Source of the DNA: Nageia nagi
Lineage: Eukaryota; Pinophyta
NCBI GenBank assembly: GCA_050084985.1
Contig: JBITNC010000001.1
Location: forward strand, 150,288,001-150,352,000
DNA length: 64,000 nucleotides
Direction of reading: 5' to 3'
In this document: positions 24,271-37,194 of the stretch, piece by piece
How positions within the stretch are numbered: position 1 is the first letter of the stretch
How the letters are laid out: each line of letters opens with the position of its first letter
Notes under the pieces: model-generated
Database searches by the model: none
Seen by the model: only the letters and a program-made list of their open reading frames with translations
What the model was told of the DNA's origin: nothing
Program-made: the position numbers and the translations under genes

Positions 24271-24955
24271 CTTGAAATACAATATTAGTCCTATCCAAAA
24301 ACCCTAGGGATTTTGACATAACTAGTGGGCAAAATATGCAATTATACGCTTTGAAAAATCATAATTATTTCACAATTACATATATCTATGGTTAGGGCAT
24401 AATTTTTCAATATAAAATCTCACCAAATTGAAAGAAATGACCATCAAAATCTAAGGTTTTCTTTAAAAATGAAATTGCACATGAAATTATTCAATCCATA
24501 ATTTTATAAAAAAATGCATGCAAATAAATCCAATCACATTCTAAAAATTTTCTATCCTAAATATATAATGTTTGGTCAAGTTTTTATCATGAAGTAAGTA
24601 ACAAAAAAGTTGCAAAATGGTTTCAAAATTTAGGGCTTTTGAATATGATATTTTTCTACAAAAGTTTCTCAATATTGATCAAAGTATGAAATTTTATATA
24701 TGATTTGGACAAAATTTTGTAATGTTAGAACTTCCCAAAATGAACAAAATGACCTTTAAAATTTAGGGTTTTCTTCAAAAATGAAATTCATCAAAAATAA
24801 ATCTTCAACAAATCCAAAAAATTTCAAGCAACAAAAATTTCTATTATAGAAAATTTACAAAACCAAAAGATAAATAAAAACTAGGGTTTTCAATGCAAAA
24901 CTCCATAGAAAAATGCAATGCCCTAAAAATAAAATTTATAGGGTTTGTAAGATAT
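24271..24955 (-). other. Leader of the gag-only element
   Basis: Non-coding. A sub-unit 'CC(T/A)T.AAAAT.TA.GGTTTTCTT.AAAAATGAAATT' occurs near 24,440 and again near 24,750, suggesting an internal duplication of about 310 bp. Confidence 0.4.
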
Positions 24956-24970
24956 GTTGAGTTCACCAAT

Positions 24971-25682
24971 TGTTATAACAAAAATAATAATAATTAGGTT
25001 ATTTACAATATTAAATTTAACTAATTAATTATGAGATAATATTAAATTAAATTAATGAATATAATGATAATGACCTAATTAACCTTGACCTATCAAACTA
25101 TATTTATGAAAGATACAAACCTAGAACTTACTCATCACGATGATTGAAAGTGATATTTGATTAAAGGAAGATGAATGATAAGCTTCCTTAATGAATAGAG
25201 CCACCAATCCCATCTCAACCCAAAGGCAACACTAAGATCCCAATGATGCCACTTGATTACATTTTTAGAATGCCTCAACCTCTCATTTGATGTTGTCATC
25301 CCTCCAAAGCTTGAAATATCATACATAAATGAGTAGGAAAGATTGCAAGAATGCAGAGCTCAATGTATAACAAAATCCAAATATAATAGGTTACGTTAAG
25401 AAACATCGATCAAGAATAACATAAGTAATTTCCATCTATCAAGGATTTGGGATCATGTTATAATTTCTTATGCACAACCCCTCCACCTTTATAGATAACA
25501 GGTTTAGTGCTAAGGCTCCTCCTTAGGCTTATTGTGATGCCATACCGACCTATTAGCATAAAACATAAAGGTAGATGAGTTTGCAAAATGATAAGAGTAT
25601 TTATTTAATTAAATAAATAAATTATTTAAAATAACTAAAAGGGTATTTTAATTAAATTAAAATTCATTTTTAGTTGTTAACA
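24971..25682 (-). repeat. 5' LTR of the gag-only element
   Basis: This is the partner of 8,935-9,649. In minus orientation it begins TGTTAACAACTAAAAATG and ends TTTTTGTTATAACA. The inner flank (24,956-24,969, minus ATTGGTGAACTC) starts with the TGG expected of a tRNA-primed site, but I cannot assign the tRNA. Confidence 0.8.
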
Positions 25683-25877
25683 CTATCCCTAAGGGAAGAC
25701 CAAAATTTCTATCTATTTCTAAGCTTATTTAGTTGCATATTTACTTGTAGGCTTCCAATTCAAACATATAAACCCTATCCACTTCTAAATTTCTTCTACC
25801 TTAATTTCATTTTATTTTAAGGGGTCAACCTTCTTTAAAGAAAAGATAATTGGATGCATAGTCCCCACACAAGTCAT

Positions 25878-26098
25878 TGTTAGAATAATTAATACATTGG
25901 GTATTTAAAATAACTAATACATTATAAAAGATAAATAAACACTACCTTTGTATTTATTAATATTTAATAATTATTTAGTTATGAAATAGTCTAATATTTA
26001 TTTTATATACAAGAATGTAATTCTCAACTCCTACATGTACTTAAACCTATTTTTCATGGAATGCAAATAATTTTGGCTTCTCCCAATGTCATTTGTTA
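25878..26098 (+). repeat. 5' LTR of the old copia
   Basis: 221 bp. It aligns with 54,882-55,083 through blocks such as CTCAACTCCTA(C/A)ATGTACTTA and TTTTCATG.AATG.AAATAAT. Divergence is substantial (about 70-75% by eye), so the insertion is ancient. Confidence 0.75.
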
Positions 26099-26113
26099 TG
26101 ATATCAAATTAGG
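26099..26113 (+). other. Primer-binding site of the old copia
   Basis: TGATATCAAATTAGG directly follows the LTR end. It resembles TGGTATCAGA, the initiator-Met tRNA complement, with a few mutations. Confidence 0.6.
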
Positions 26114-27449
26114 TGCAAGTAATAATGCTTTCTTACTTGTGTGTCACATGTTAATAAAGCATTGCCTTATTTTTTATTTTCTCTAACTAACATAACCAAT
26201 ATGGTATGGTTGCTTGTTGAGGTAAGAATAGGAAATGATCCATGTTGAAGATTGTTATATTGACGAGAATGATAATGAGAAGAGCATGCCTTCATTTATT
26301 GTGTTGAAAATAAGAAATTTGAATACCATATGTTGAAGAAATAAAAAGCCTATGAAAACTCTTGAGAATTACAAAGGAGTTTCCAACACCCTCGAAAGAA
26401 CAATCATAGACATTTATTCATCTAGTTATGTTGAAAACTTATTCCCAATCATATCAATGAAGAGAAATCACATGTTTCTATGAAGAAGCATAAGAAGTAA
26501 GGGAATACCATAAATTTGAAAAGGAAGAGACCAATGTATTTACAATATTTATGATCTTCGTGAAGAGAAAAGATGTGAATCATCTATGTGACTTGATATT
26601 TTGAAGACTATGTGTGAGATCCAACATTTTTAGAATAAGAGATTGTACATCATCTAATATAAGAAGAATAAATTATTTAAGAAGCGAGTGTTAAAGATGT
26701 GTCTAGTACACACACCACACATGTATATTTTTTGAGTTTAAAATGCTCAAACAAGTTTATTTTTTCTTGTAGGATGTTCAAGAGCATTCAATGATAATCT
26801 ACAAAGAACAATTAATGGAGGAAATGAATCGTAATTTTCTCTAGTCACGTAGCCCTAACAATGTTGATAAAATAATATTTATTGTGATAATGGATAAATT
26901 TTTTTCTCATAAATTATTTTAATTTATTTAACAAAGTCTCTTATTACAAGCTTTTGTAAATTTTGTTATTTAAAATGATTAAGAAGATTTCATGCATAAA
27001 AAAAATGCGTAGTTATGTAGGTGTAGTTCCTGTTAGAGATATTTTACCTAGTTATGAGTTATGGATCTACTACAATTACAAAATATCTACTCCAAAATAT
27101 AAGAAATATTTGAAGTCAAGAGATCAAAATGTAATAATTAAACCACAACGAAAGCCAAAAAATGCTTAATATTTGTATGGATGTATGAAATATTGATATT
27201 ATTACTATTTGAGGTTCATATGGATATTTTTACTATTTTATATATGTATGGATGTATGAAATTATTACTATTTTATATATGTATGGATGTATGAAATTAC
27301 TATTATTGATATTTATTTTTAACTATTTTAAAGGTTAATTTGTATGTAGCAACTAATTAATTAGTTTGGTAGGCACACGAATATGAAATAACTATTCCAT
27401 TGAAAAAATATAAGTAGGAGAAAAAGGGAGAGACTACGTGATGTATTAA
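26114..27449. other. Copia leader and/or CACTA left flank, unrecognised
   Basis: AT-rich, with no domain I recognise. A 68-codon plus ORF (26,963-27,169) ending in basic residues has no known family. Near 27,233-27,300 a short direct repeat ACTATTTTATATATGTATGG occurs twice. The border between old copia leader and CACTA-derived DNA must lie in or near this stretch but is not visible. Confidence 0.35.
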
Positions 27450-27816
27450 GTGTTGATGCATATGATAATTCCTAATAGACCCAAATTCAATAGATCCTAT
27501 TCTTGGAATTATGGATTTTGATACTAATAATGATGAAAGAGAGAATAATGCTCATCAAGAACAAAGTGCAACGAATAATTTAGTTTAGTCGATCTATCCA
27601 AATGCATATGATGATCTAGACATGAATAATACTTCTCATACACATTATGATATAAGAGATGGTGATTATGAAAATGATAGTATGTATAGTACTTCCAAAA
27701 CTCTTTTATATGAAGGAGCATATTTATAATCCAAGTTATTGGTGACCCTACTTTTCATGAATTTAAAAGCCACTTATAAATGGTCAAATAAAAGTTTCAT
27801 TTCTCTACTAAAGGAT

Positions 27817-27909
27817 GTAATATTTTTTATTTCCCACTATTTTAATATCTATTACTTTATATATTTAATTTGTTTCATTCTTTAATAATAATTTTATTAC
27901 TTTGTGCAG
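27817..27909 (+). other. Preserved intron in CACTA relic 1
   Basis: The donor AAGGAT|GTAATATT and the acceptor TTTGTGCAG|AATTAT bound 93 bp of T-rich sequence. Removing it joins FISLLKD to NYRLLKE in frame. Confidence 0.7.
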
Positions 27910-28672
27910 AATTATAGGTTACTAAAAGAAAAGGTACTTTCAAGAGAAAATATCATCCCTCCTTCATGCAAAAAGGCATGCAAACTTTTGAAGGATGTAG
28001 GGGTAGAAAGTCATTCATACCATGCTTGTATTAATGATTATATATTGTATAGAGGATCATATGAAAAATTGAGTACTATATGTCCAAAGTATGGTGCAAA
28101 TAGATACCATTCAGGAATGACATGGAATAATATTCCTTAAAAGAATGTTCACAACTTTCAAATCATTCCAAGGTTGTTATAAATATTTCGATGTAAGTCA
28201 ATTGCACAATATATAGATTGGAATGCAAAAAAAAGAAGTGAAGAAGGTGTATTACAAATTCCTACTGATTCTAAAGCAATGAAACATATAGAAAATATGT
28301 GGTTTGATAAATTTCAAGATGAACCTAGGAGTGTCATATTGGGTTTAGTAATTGATGGTGTAAATCCATTTTCCATACAATCATCTAATTATTCATTGTG
28401 GCCTATTATTATTGTTAATTATAACATACCTCCATGGAATTCCATAAAAAAGAAAAAAGAAAATTTGTTGTTGACTATCTTAATTTTTGGACCACATCAG
28501 GTGAAAAATATGGATTTCTACCTTCAACCATTAATTGATGAATTGTTGCAATTATGGAATAGAATTCAGAGTGTGATTGATATAAGTAGACCTATCCAAT
28601 GAATGTCATTCACATTATATGGCATCATGTGTTGGACTATACATGACTATCTAGGACTTATTATTTGTGCAA

Positions 28673-28785
28673 GTATGTATATATAAAATCTTTATTACAT
28701 TTTCATGTATAAAAATTAATATATCATAAATATTTGATTTTCTTTTACCACATGACAATGTATTCTGTAATAAAAATTATTGCAG
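28673..28785 (+). other. Second preserved intron in CACTA relic 1
   Basis: GTATGTATAT ... AATTATTGCAG, 113 bp. Removing it joins the frame ending LIICA to ICIKGYHVCPRC, where CACTA transposases carry 'KGxxACPxC'. Confidence 0.6.
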
Positions 28786-31569
28786 GTATTTGTATAAAAG
28801 GTTATCATGTTTGTCCACGATGTGCAAAAAATCTCACATCAAGATATTTGAAACACTTGTAGAGATGGAATACCTTGGCAATAGAAAATATTTTCCAATG
28901 GAACACCCTTTTCAAAATTTGAAATCATAGTTTAATGATGAGGTTGACTACACCCCCACTTCCAATTACGCATCTTCTATGGATTGGTACGTAAAGCACC
29001 AATAAAGTATAGAAAATATTAGGAAAAAGCCTTTAAGAAAGGTATTGTTGTAGACCCAGATGATATTATTATTTGCAAAGATGACTTACTAAAAGGTGAA
29101 ATTTAATAAAATATATGAATTTATTTATTTATTTGAGAAAATGCATATTTGTAATATTTCATTTTTATTATTTTACCAATTAAATGATTAATTTTATCCA
29201 TATTTTCAAGCATGATGATACTATCAATATGGTATAAAAACTTCCATACTGGAAGGACTTATTAGTGGCACATTTATTAGATCTTATGCACATTGTAAAG
29301 AATGTTGCATATTCTTTGTATTAGTATACAACAAATAAAGATTCAAATAATCTTAGTGTGAGAAATGATTTCAAAAGATAACAACACAAAGTATTTCTTA
29401 TGGATAACTCATAATTTAGATGGATCGATAAATGTACCTAGTCCTTGCACATTGATTATGATCAAAGAAAAAGTGATCATGCTACACAATGTTATTCAAA
29501 CCATTAAAACAACAAGTGGGTATGGATCATCTTTAAGAAGAGCATTCACTAGTAATGGTAAAATGATAGTATTAAAGTCTCATGTTTACTACAAATTCTT
29601 AAAGATATTATCATATTACATGTTTATAGAAATCTTTAAATTCATATTAATATATATTTTATTCAAAATATAGTGATTAATATTTGTTGTGCAAAACTTT
29701 TGATGAATTTATTTACAAAAAAAATTTCCACTTGCAATTCATGGATGTGTGAGTTTACCTTCTAATATAAGACATGTGATTGGTTGAATATCACTGTTTC
29801 TAAGGTATCATATCATGTTTATAAACTAATATTATTCTATGATTAAAATAACATGAGTTTATTATTGTATTCAAAATTTGGCGTACATTTTGACATGTAA
29901 CAGTATTATATTTTCATAAATAGGTGGTTAACTTTAAAAGAGATATGTCTGCATGAAATACATAGGTAGCATAAAGAAATTATTGAAATTATCTATAAAT
30001 TTGAAAAAGATATGCCTACTTCTTAAATGGACATACAAGTGCACTTATTGATCTATCTAGTAGATGATATTGAAATAGCAAGGGTTATAAGTGGTAGAAA
30101 CATATTTTTTATGGAGAGATTTTTGAAAGTACTAAAACCATTTATTAGACAAAAATCATGATCAAAAGGATCTATATGTGAGGATACATTGTACACGAAT
30201 CTAAATTTATGCAAGTTAGTATATTTCTCAAATCCATAATTTTACACCAAGGATGTGTAATGCAGATGACTCAAACAAATTAGAAGGGGAGGTTTTAAAA
30301 ATAAATGGGACATTATATTCTCTTGTAAGTATGTTTAACAATATTTGAGATTTTAGTAATTTATAATAAAATATGTGTGTATGCATTTTGGATTTAATTT
30401 AATCAATGCATACTAAAAAGTATATATGATGATATCATGATTTTACAAATTGTGAAAAATATGAATCTATAACCCAATTTATCATCATGAATATTTAATG
30501 TTTTAAAGAGTAGATTAAATTATACAATAATGAAATACGTGCAATTTCAAGAGAACATACCTTATTTCGCAATGTAAATCCAACGAATCCTTTACCTTCA
30601 CATAAGAGAGGCAAATTAGCTAAAAGAGTGTACAAGGTCATGGATGAAGCAAGCAATTGAAGAGAAATAAAGTAGAGGAGAAAGGATAGATGAAGATGTA
30701 TGCAATATATTTATTGAATGTAATAAAAAGGTAATATTTATTATTTTACTCATTTGCATATATTGTTTTTACATTTTTATAATACATTTGTGGCTAATTA
30801 ATATAAATATAATGATTGCACTAGTAATATTTTCATGTAAATATATGCAAGCATTGTAATTCCCTACAATGTGGGTATATTATCAACACTTCATAATTGA
30901 AAAGAATGATGAAAGAAGAAGGAAATTTGATTATGGAGTGATGGTTGAATTTGACCAGGTAAATTATGTAAGTACAAAAGATACAAAGTGGATAGAAGGA
31001 AAATTACAATATGTTGTAAAAATTCAAGCAATTATTCAATTAGATTATAGATCATTCTAGTGTGTAGTATTTAAATATATATAGTTTGAAGGATAATATA
31101 AGAACAACATTGTATGGTGAACCTAGTGGTTATCATGTTATCAACTTCACATGATATTTAGTTGAAGTTAAAGAGCCTTATATTTTACCATAATATTGCA
31201 GTCAAATATTTTTCATTCCAAATGTATTAGTAAGAAATGGTGGTTTGTAATTAGTTGTGATCCATCTTAAGGCAAACATATTGTACATCCTATTGATAAA
31301 GATGATCCTATTCATTAAGTTGATAGTTAGAGATTGTATTGTTGAATTATGAAAATATGTTTTGATGTTATCTTATGACACATTGAATATATCTAACCAT
31401 CAATATAGTATCATTTTGAAATTAAATGAGTTACTTGGATTTTATATAATTTTATGTACCATTATGACATATATACTACTTTTTGGTAATTATAAAATAC
31501 TTTTAGAGATCTCTTTAAATTTTTAAATTTATTTTATTAATACATTTAATGTATTTGGAATTAATACAT

Positions 31570-31839
31570 TTAAATTTTAACCCTAAAACCCTAAACTCTT
31601 AAAACCATAAATCCTAAAATTATAAACCCTAAACCCTAAAACCATAAATCATAAACTATAAAACCCTAAACCTAGAATCCTAATCCTTAAAACCCTCAAC
31701 CTTACCTAAAACTCAAACCCTTAAACCCTACACCCAAAATCCAGATACCTAAATCTTAAAACCCTACTTAAACCATAAACCCAAACCCTAAAACCTTAAA
31801 ACTTTAAACTCATATAACCCTAAACCTTAAACTCCTAAA
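31570..31839. repeat. Degenerate CCCTAAA (telomere-like) array, left part
   Basis: About 270 bp of AACCCTAAA(A), ACCATAAA and AACCTTAAA words. They are clear derivatives of the plant telomere repeat TTTAGGG read as CCCTAAA, with heavy decay. The array continues at 44,138-44,245 on the other side of the gypsy insertion. This is an interstitial array, not a chromosome end. Confidence 0.8.
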
Positions 31840-32253
31840 TGTAATGACCCCCAATTGCATTTTTAAGACTTGATCACCATCAAGGTCCTAATGAGATTCA
31901 ATTTGAATTAAGTTATGTGATGATAAGTTTTTAATAACAATATGCTTTATTGTGTCAGTTTGATGCTAGATTCAAGATGTTTTATCATATTTCATAGGTT
32001 AAATCGAGATGAAAAGTGTAGGAAAAGACCCAAGGAACCAAGGGTGAATTGGTGATAGGAAAGGAAGGGTAAAAGTGAGAAAATGATTAGCATTAGTTCA
32101 TTGATAAACCCTAATGACCATCATAGATCATGTAGTTGCATGGTAGAATAATTATTCATGAATATCAATTTTCATGATGAATGTGTATTTGTGGATATGT
32201 GTGGATTAACAATTTATCTTACAAAATGAGGTGACCATCATAGGTAAGATGTA

Positions 32254-34689
32254 TGTTGAACTTCGTGTGACATTGAGAAGGGGGGATGAATCAGTGTGTC
32301 TAAAATTGAACTCAAATTTTTAAAATCTCAAAGTAAGGCAATGTAAAATTGAAATAAAATAAGCAAGTACATCACAAATAATACACAACACAAGATGTAA
32401 TAGGGTTCACCAGTTTGGCTACATCCCAAAAAATGATTACTCGGACTCTAATCCAAATCTAGCCATAAAAATGATCTTACAAATTCATAGCACCAACTAT
32501 GAAAGGTAGCACTAACTACCTCTTGATTCAGTAGCACCCATTTCTTGGAGCACCAACTCCTCTTGATTCGATAACACCAACTGCTCAAAGCATCAACTCT
32601 GATCACCAACCACCCACTTTGCAAAAATATCAAAAATATAATAAGAAGGATGATCATAGTTTCTAAAGACCCTGAATGGTCTAGCTCCAATATTATCTCT
32701 ACTCACACTGGCAAACTCAAATACACACCCTCCAAGATACCCAACACTACATATACACAAGCTAAACCATTGCCTTTTTCTCTCTCTTTGTTGTCTTTCT
32801 CTAATCATCGCTCAACACATGAATATGCTTTGCATATTTATGCATAGCCACCAACATACACAAAAATAATTACCATAAGATTTTCATTTCAATCTCTCAT
32901 CTATTCATTCCAACATTAGTCTTAAGAGTAGCTCAATGTTACATCTATTACACAAAATTCATTTCTTGCCAATTCCATATTCATTCCCCTAAACTCTTCA
33001 TCTCCCTCTTTCCAAAAATTGAAATAAAAATAAGAGGAATAAACTTAATAAAATATCACAACTAAAAAACTAATCTTTTCTTCAAAGTTTTTCACACCCA
33101 AAAGAAATTGAAAATCACTTTCTAACTACCATAGCATCTACGCATCCTTCGGAGACATTTTTTCCTTCCAATAGTTGACCAAAAAGTAACTGTAAATTCA
33201 TCTTATAACTCATTTTGATATGCACACATTTCCTCCTCTTTGTAATTGACCAATTAATAATTATATTGTAGTGAGGCTTTTTAGTAAATAAAACCCATAC
33301 CTTATTTAATTTTTCCAAAAAAGAACTTGAGACTTTTTGTCAAACATATCACAAACCTATGTGAGCAAAAATATTTAATCAAATTACCTCATACATTTTC
33401 TAGAGGTAAATTGTTAAATAGTTTGCATACCAAATCTGGAAAATATAATAAAATTGGGTTATGAAGGCATTTTTGAAAAACCATAACTTTTTCATGGATA
33501 CACCATTCAGTATGAAATTTGGACCATGTGTTCTCCTTACTACCAACTACAACTAAACCAATTTTGAGAGTCTAACTCTTCAAGGATTGCTAATAGCACT
33601 TCTCACAAAAAGGTCTATGATGAAGATTTGTAAATATTTTATCAAATAGTTGGCTACCAAAAACTAGAAAATATAGGAAAAAGTAACTTAAAGCCATTTT
33701 TTGAAAGCCATAAATTTTTATTCTGATCATGGATTACAATGAAACTTGAAAACCTTATTCTTGGTATATCCATCTACCATCACCATAAATTTTATCAGTT
33801 AACTCCTCTTTGATTGATCATTGTACCTTCAACAAAGTGGCCTCTTACACAAATTTTACAAACATTTTCTCAAATAACTCACATGCTAAGTTTTGTGCAC
33901 ATTACATTTCTCATACTTCAAGGTATTTTTGGAAAAATTTCAAAAGGACAAATTTGTTCCTCTTGCCTCCTTGAAGGTGTAGGATTCAACAGAATTCAAG
34001 TTAAAGCATCATAAATATAAGTTTTGCATTTTTACTTACTAAGTGGAAATTGGGCAAAAAACAAACCTGTCAAACTATTACACATAGTTGTCCGAAGCCA
34101 TGTTGCAGATGTTATAACTTTTAGCTCATCACTCGAATTCACATGATAGAACCACATATTCCCCATACTACAAACTACATCTTGATTAAAATTCATCTCT
34201 TGATTCATATTTTATCACTCAAATAAACTTCTACAAGAGTGCCTTCGATGTTGTTTAAAAAAAAATAGACCTATCAAATTGCTACACAAAGTTGTCCGGA
34301 GCCATGTTTCGAACATGATAACTTCTAGCTCGTAGCTCCAATTCACTTAAAATTTGAAACACATATTTTCCATATTATGGAATAAATATTGAATAAAATT
34401 TAACTCTTGATTCATCTCTGATTACTCAAACAATCTCCTACAAAAGTGCTTCAGATGTTGATCTTTAGTCTTTCCCACATAATGCCAAATACACCAGCCA
34501 AACACTGTACCTATTCTAGACATCTTCAAATGTTGATCTAACACTAAAAACACTCTCTTAACATAAAAATAAGCATGCTAACTTAACCTCCACTAATCCA
34601 ACCTATCCAAACACATGTGCACCACCACTAAGCTCATCCAAGTGTGTGTTGACAATAATGACAACTATATCATTGCACCTTGCTCAACA
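32254..34689. mobile_element. Solo LTR (2,436 bp) nested in the gypsy 5' LTR
   Basis: The segment is absent from the gypsy 3' LTR at the matching place (near 41,640). It starts TGTTGA and ends TCAACA, a perfect 6 bp inverted terminal repeat. It is flanked by a perfect 5 bp duplication ATGTA (32,249-32,253 and 34,690-34,694). There is no primer site, purine tract or pol domain inside, so it is a recombined single LTR or a non-autonomous element. The interior has diverged tandem units of about 210-220 bp (about 33,420/33,640 and 34,060/34,270; the latter share 'AGTTGTCCG.AGCCATGTT'). The GAAGGGGGGATGAATCAG block follows the left end closely, a sequence seen near LTR starts in many plant elements. 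Confidence 0.88.
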
Positions 34690-35091
34690 ATGTATGATTA
34701 ACTTCCTGTTGTGACTTTTTGCAATTTAAATTCGAAAAGGGAAGGTAAGGAAAATTCCCTTCTTTTGAATTTGAATCTTTACTTATATTTGTTAGTAAAT
34801 TAAAGTCAAAATTAAAATAATAATAGTTAGAAAGGACTAAGTTCATTTTGTGATGTTACAAGATATTTAATGGTTTACAAAAATAATTGAATTATGACCC
34901 TACTTATTTTGTTTCCTTGTTTTAGGTATGGGTAATAGTTGGCACTAATTTATCAATTAATAAAAAAAGTTCCAAGGTATTAAATGCCACTACAATTATC
35001 AACAACTTTAATAAAACCTACCACAAAAATTATTAATGGGATAAGTAGATGTTCATTTGGACATAGTTGAACCTCCTTGGCTATAAATAAG

Positions 35092-35099
35092 AGAGGTGG
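35092..35099 (+). promoter_or_regulatory. TATA box in gypsy 5' LTR
   Basis: TTGGCTATAAATAAGAG matches the plant TATA consensus. The equivalent AGCTATAAATAGGAGG lies at 42,025-42,040 in the 3' LTR. It probably marks the U3/R border. Confidence 0.65.
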
Positions 35100-36863
35100 A
35101 ACAATAGAAAAAATACCTATCTACTATCATTTCATTCTTTTTATTCTTAAGCTTTGGGTGTAGAGTTACATGAAGAAAAGAAGCCTTTCTCTCTCTCCAA
35201 TTCAAGGTGCATTCTTTTGCATTTTAAATAATAAAGCTTAGTTAAAATAGTCATATTTTGATGTTATTTAATAAGTTGTATGAAAGGATTGTTTGATAAA
35301 AGTTCATGAAATTAATTGTTGATAGATGTTTATAATATTTGAAGGGACATATTGATTATTTTTTTTGACATAATGAATGTTAAGGTTGGTACCTTGTCTT
35401 TTCTTCAAAAAGTAAATGAGTGGGATTTTATCATTTTTCCCTTTATTTAACTCTAGTGGTGGGAAGTCCTGAGTACAAATGTGTTATGGAATAGTGATGA
35501 TACTAGTCAGTTAATTATGTTGGGAGCTCACACCTTGGAAAATATCCCAATCTTACCTTTCCTTACTCCCTAGTATGTTCTCTCACAACTATGGCCACAA
35601 TATTTGATGTAAAACCATTTTAACTACTCTTTGGTAGATTTCAAAACCTTCCCTAAAAACTCCCATGAAGACATATGCTGGAAAAATATTGGCAAAGGTT
35701 TTAGAGTTTGAATTTAATCTTAAGTGTAATGCACTTTTTAGGATGACCCATTCTATGCATACCCTACCATCATTATAGTCATTTTCAAACTTGTTGTTGT
35801 AAAATAATTCCCAAACTTTGTGTATTCCCTTCATGTCAAGCTCCCACAACTAGAATATGCAATGAGAAATAATTTCAACTACTCTTTTATGCATCTGTAT
35901 ACCTCCTTCCTAAGTTCTCATGATGATGTGCACTAAGACTTGCTATCAAAATCATGTAAAACCATTTTCAACTACTCTTTGATGGATCTCCATACTACCT
36001 TCTTAAGCTCATGTGGTGATTCATGATCAAAGAATGCTGATAAAGGTTGTAGAGTTTGACCTCATGCCTGACCATTTTGCATATGAATCCCTCTCCTATT
36101 TTATCTTTATGTTTCTCAATGTTCATTTGATAGAAATTTCACAAGAATTTCTTACAATTATTTGATAAAATTTAATACTCTATGGAAAATCCTTAAGATT
36201 CCCTATGCTATTGCATCTTGAACAAACTCGTAAGAAGTGGGATGAGAATGTTGTTATCTTCCATATTCTGTGTAGTCTTATATATTTGAATCAAATGGAT
36301 CTATGGTGTATTGATTAGCAAATAGCATTAAATATCCCTTCAAATTATTGAATACACTTCCTTTCAATACGCGTAGAAAAATCTTATTAGATTTGTGATG
36401 AATGCTAGCAAGTATGTTTGTCATATATTCTTCCTCTTATCATTTAAGGAAAGTCTTATGAATTATGGCTACCCTTCGTGAATCCCTTTTAAATTGATAA
36501 GTCTCACATTCTACTTCACACTTACCAATTATTTGATTGATAATAATATGTGGGGGCCAAATTCTAGATTGACTAATATATTAAATTAATAAGGAGGTAT
36601 GAGGTGAAGTAAGAAATATCTTAAAGTAAAAACAATTACTATACACAATACCTTGGTAAAAGTTACTTTGATAATAATATAGTTGTTATGATTAGTTACA
36701 AGAAAGCTTTAAAGGTTAAAAATGATTTATGTTACTTATTCAAATAATAGTACATTTTACATTCTTAAATGAATAAAGACTAATTTCTTGAGAAATTATA
36801 AAATGATTTTGAAGCATGATGTAATTATGATTTTTATTTTGAGTAAAAGTACCAATAAAAGGT

Positions 36864-37100
36864 TCACTTACTATCGAGGAAGGGAGGATGAAAATCCTCT
36901 TGAGTTCCATAAGAATACTTTTGAATGGTATTCATTTGCATCATGGTAAAGAATTCACAATGGGTTGTCCTGATCCTCAAACTCTTCACTTCCTTAGTAC
37001 TCAACCCAATCTCCTTGATCTTTGGGAAAATTTTGAAGATGAAGACAAGAAGAGTGACACCAAAGAATGAAATTGTATTAAAAATCAATTTTGAATCCAT
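36864..37100 (-). other. Antisense 78-codon frame in gypsy 5' LTR
   Basis: This frame is open, with equal length, in both LTRs (partner 43,810-44,046). It encodes MDS(K/N)LIFNTISFFGV, a hydrophobic stretch, then KEVKSL and MMQMNTIQKYSYGTQED. About 15 of 78 residues differ. No family is recognised. Because the LTRs are copies, conservation between them is weak evidence, but the absence of stops at about 10% divergence is worth testing. Confidence 0.25.
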
Positions 37101-37194
37101 TCCTAGATAATTTGAGTGTTTAAAACTAATTAAAAAAACATTAGATCTAAAATTTTAGGGTTTTGAATGTATAGAATAAGAGGATGCATTACAT

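Larger units (their letters stand above)
8935..25682 (-). mobile_element. Gag-only LTR retrotransposon (TR-GAG-like), split by a copia insertion
   Basis: Two similar segments, 8,935-9,649 (715 bp) and 24,971-25,682 (712 bp), lie in the same orientation. Their edges read TGTTATAAC at the left, and TGTTAATA or TGTTAACA at the right. In minus orientation the left unit is the 3' LTR, preceded by a purine tract (complement of 9,650-9,663). The right unit is the 5' LTR, followed by a TGGTGAAC primer-site-like motif. The only coding remnant between them is a gag relic (about 22.2-24.3 kb); I find no protease, RT, RNase H or integrase belonging to it. After removing the nested 9,001 bp copia the element is about 7.7 kb. 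The flanking pentamers CGATT and CTATC do not match well. It is probably a non-autonomous element of the TR-GAG/LARD kind, or one that lost pol by deletion. Confidence 0.7.
27450..31330 (+). pseudogene. CACTA (En/Spm) transposase relic 1
   Basis: The domain order follows plant CACTA TNPD proteins. KWSNKSFISLLKD leads across an intron to NYRLLKEKV, IPPSCKKACKLLKDVGVE, HACINDYILYR, CPKYGANRYH (helical/zinc region). LGLVIDGVNPF, SNYSLWPIIIVNYNIPPW and DFYLQPLIDELLQLW follow (Transposase_21 core, 28,279-28,602), then GYHVCPRCAKNLTS (28,810) and LPYWKDLLVAHLLDLMHI (29,240-29,300). A DUF4218-like part near 30,030-30,180 and a DUF4216-like part (FDYGVMVEFDQVNYV at 30,930; KEPYILP and FIPNVLVRNG near 31,165-31,240) come last. 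Stops and frameshifts occur throughout. The ends of the element are not visible nearby. Confidence 0.88.
31840..37193 (+). repeat. 5' LTR of the gypsy, interrupted by a solo LTR
   Basis: Without the 2,436 bp insertion and its 5 bp duplication this LTR is about 2,913 bp, the same as the 3' LTR (2,913 bp). Identity by eye is near 90%. It has internal degenerate repeats around 'TTTCAACTACTCTTTGATGGATCTCCATAC' (35,610, 35,870, 35,960); only parts of this motif are shared by all three. Confidence 0.92.

Noticed and set aside
8935-25682. A perfect target-site duplication for the gag-only element
   Set aside because: The flanks CGATT and CTATC agree at only three of five positions. The LTR pairing stands on sequence similarity, not on the duplication.
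26963-27169. Small basic protein gene (68 codons)
   Set aside because: The frame has no recognisable family, promoter or conservation evidence and sits among transposon relics. Chance cannot be excluded.
31570-31839. Telomere or chromosome end
   Set aside because: The CCCTAAA words are degenerate, continue on the far side of the gypsy, and are embedded in other elements. This is an interstitial array.
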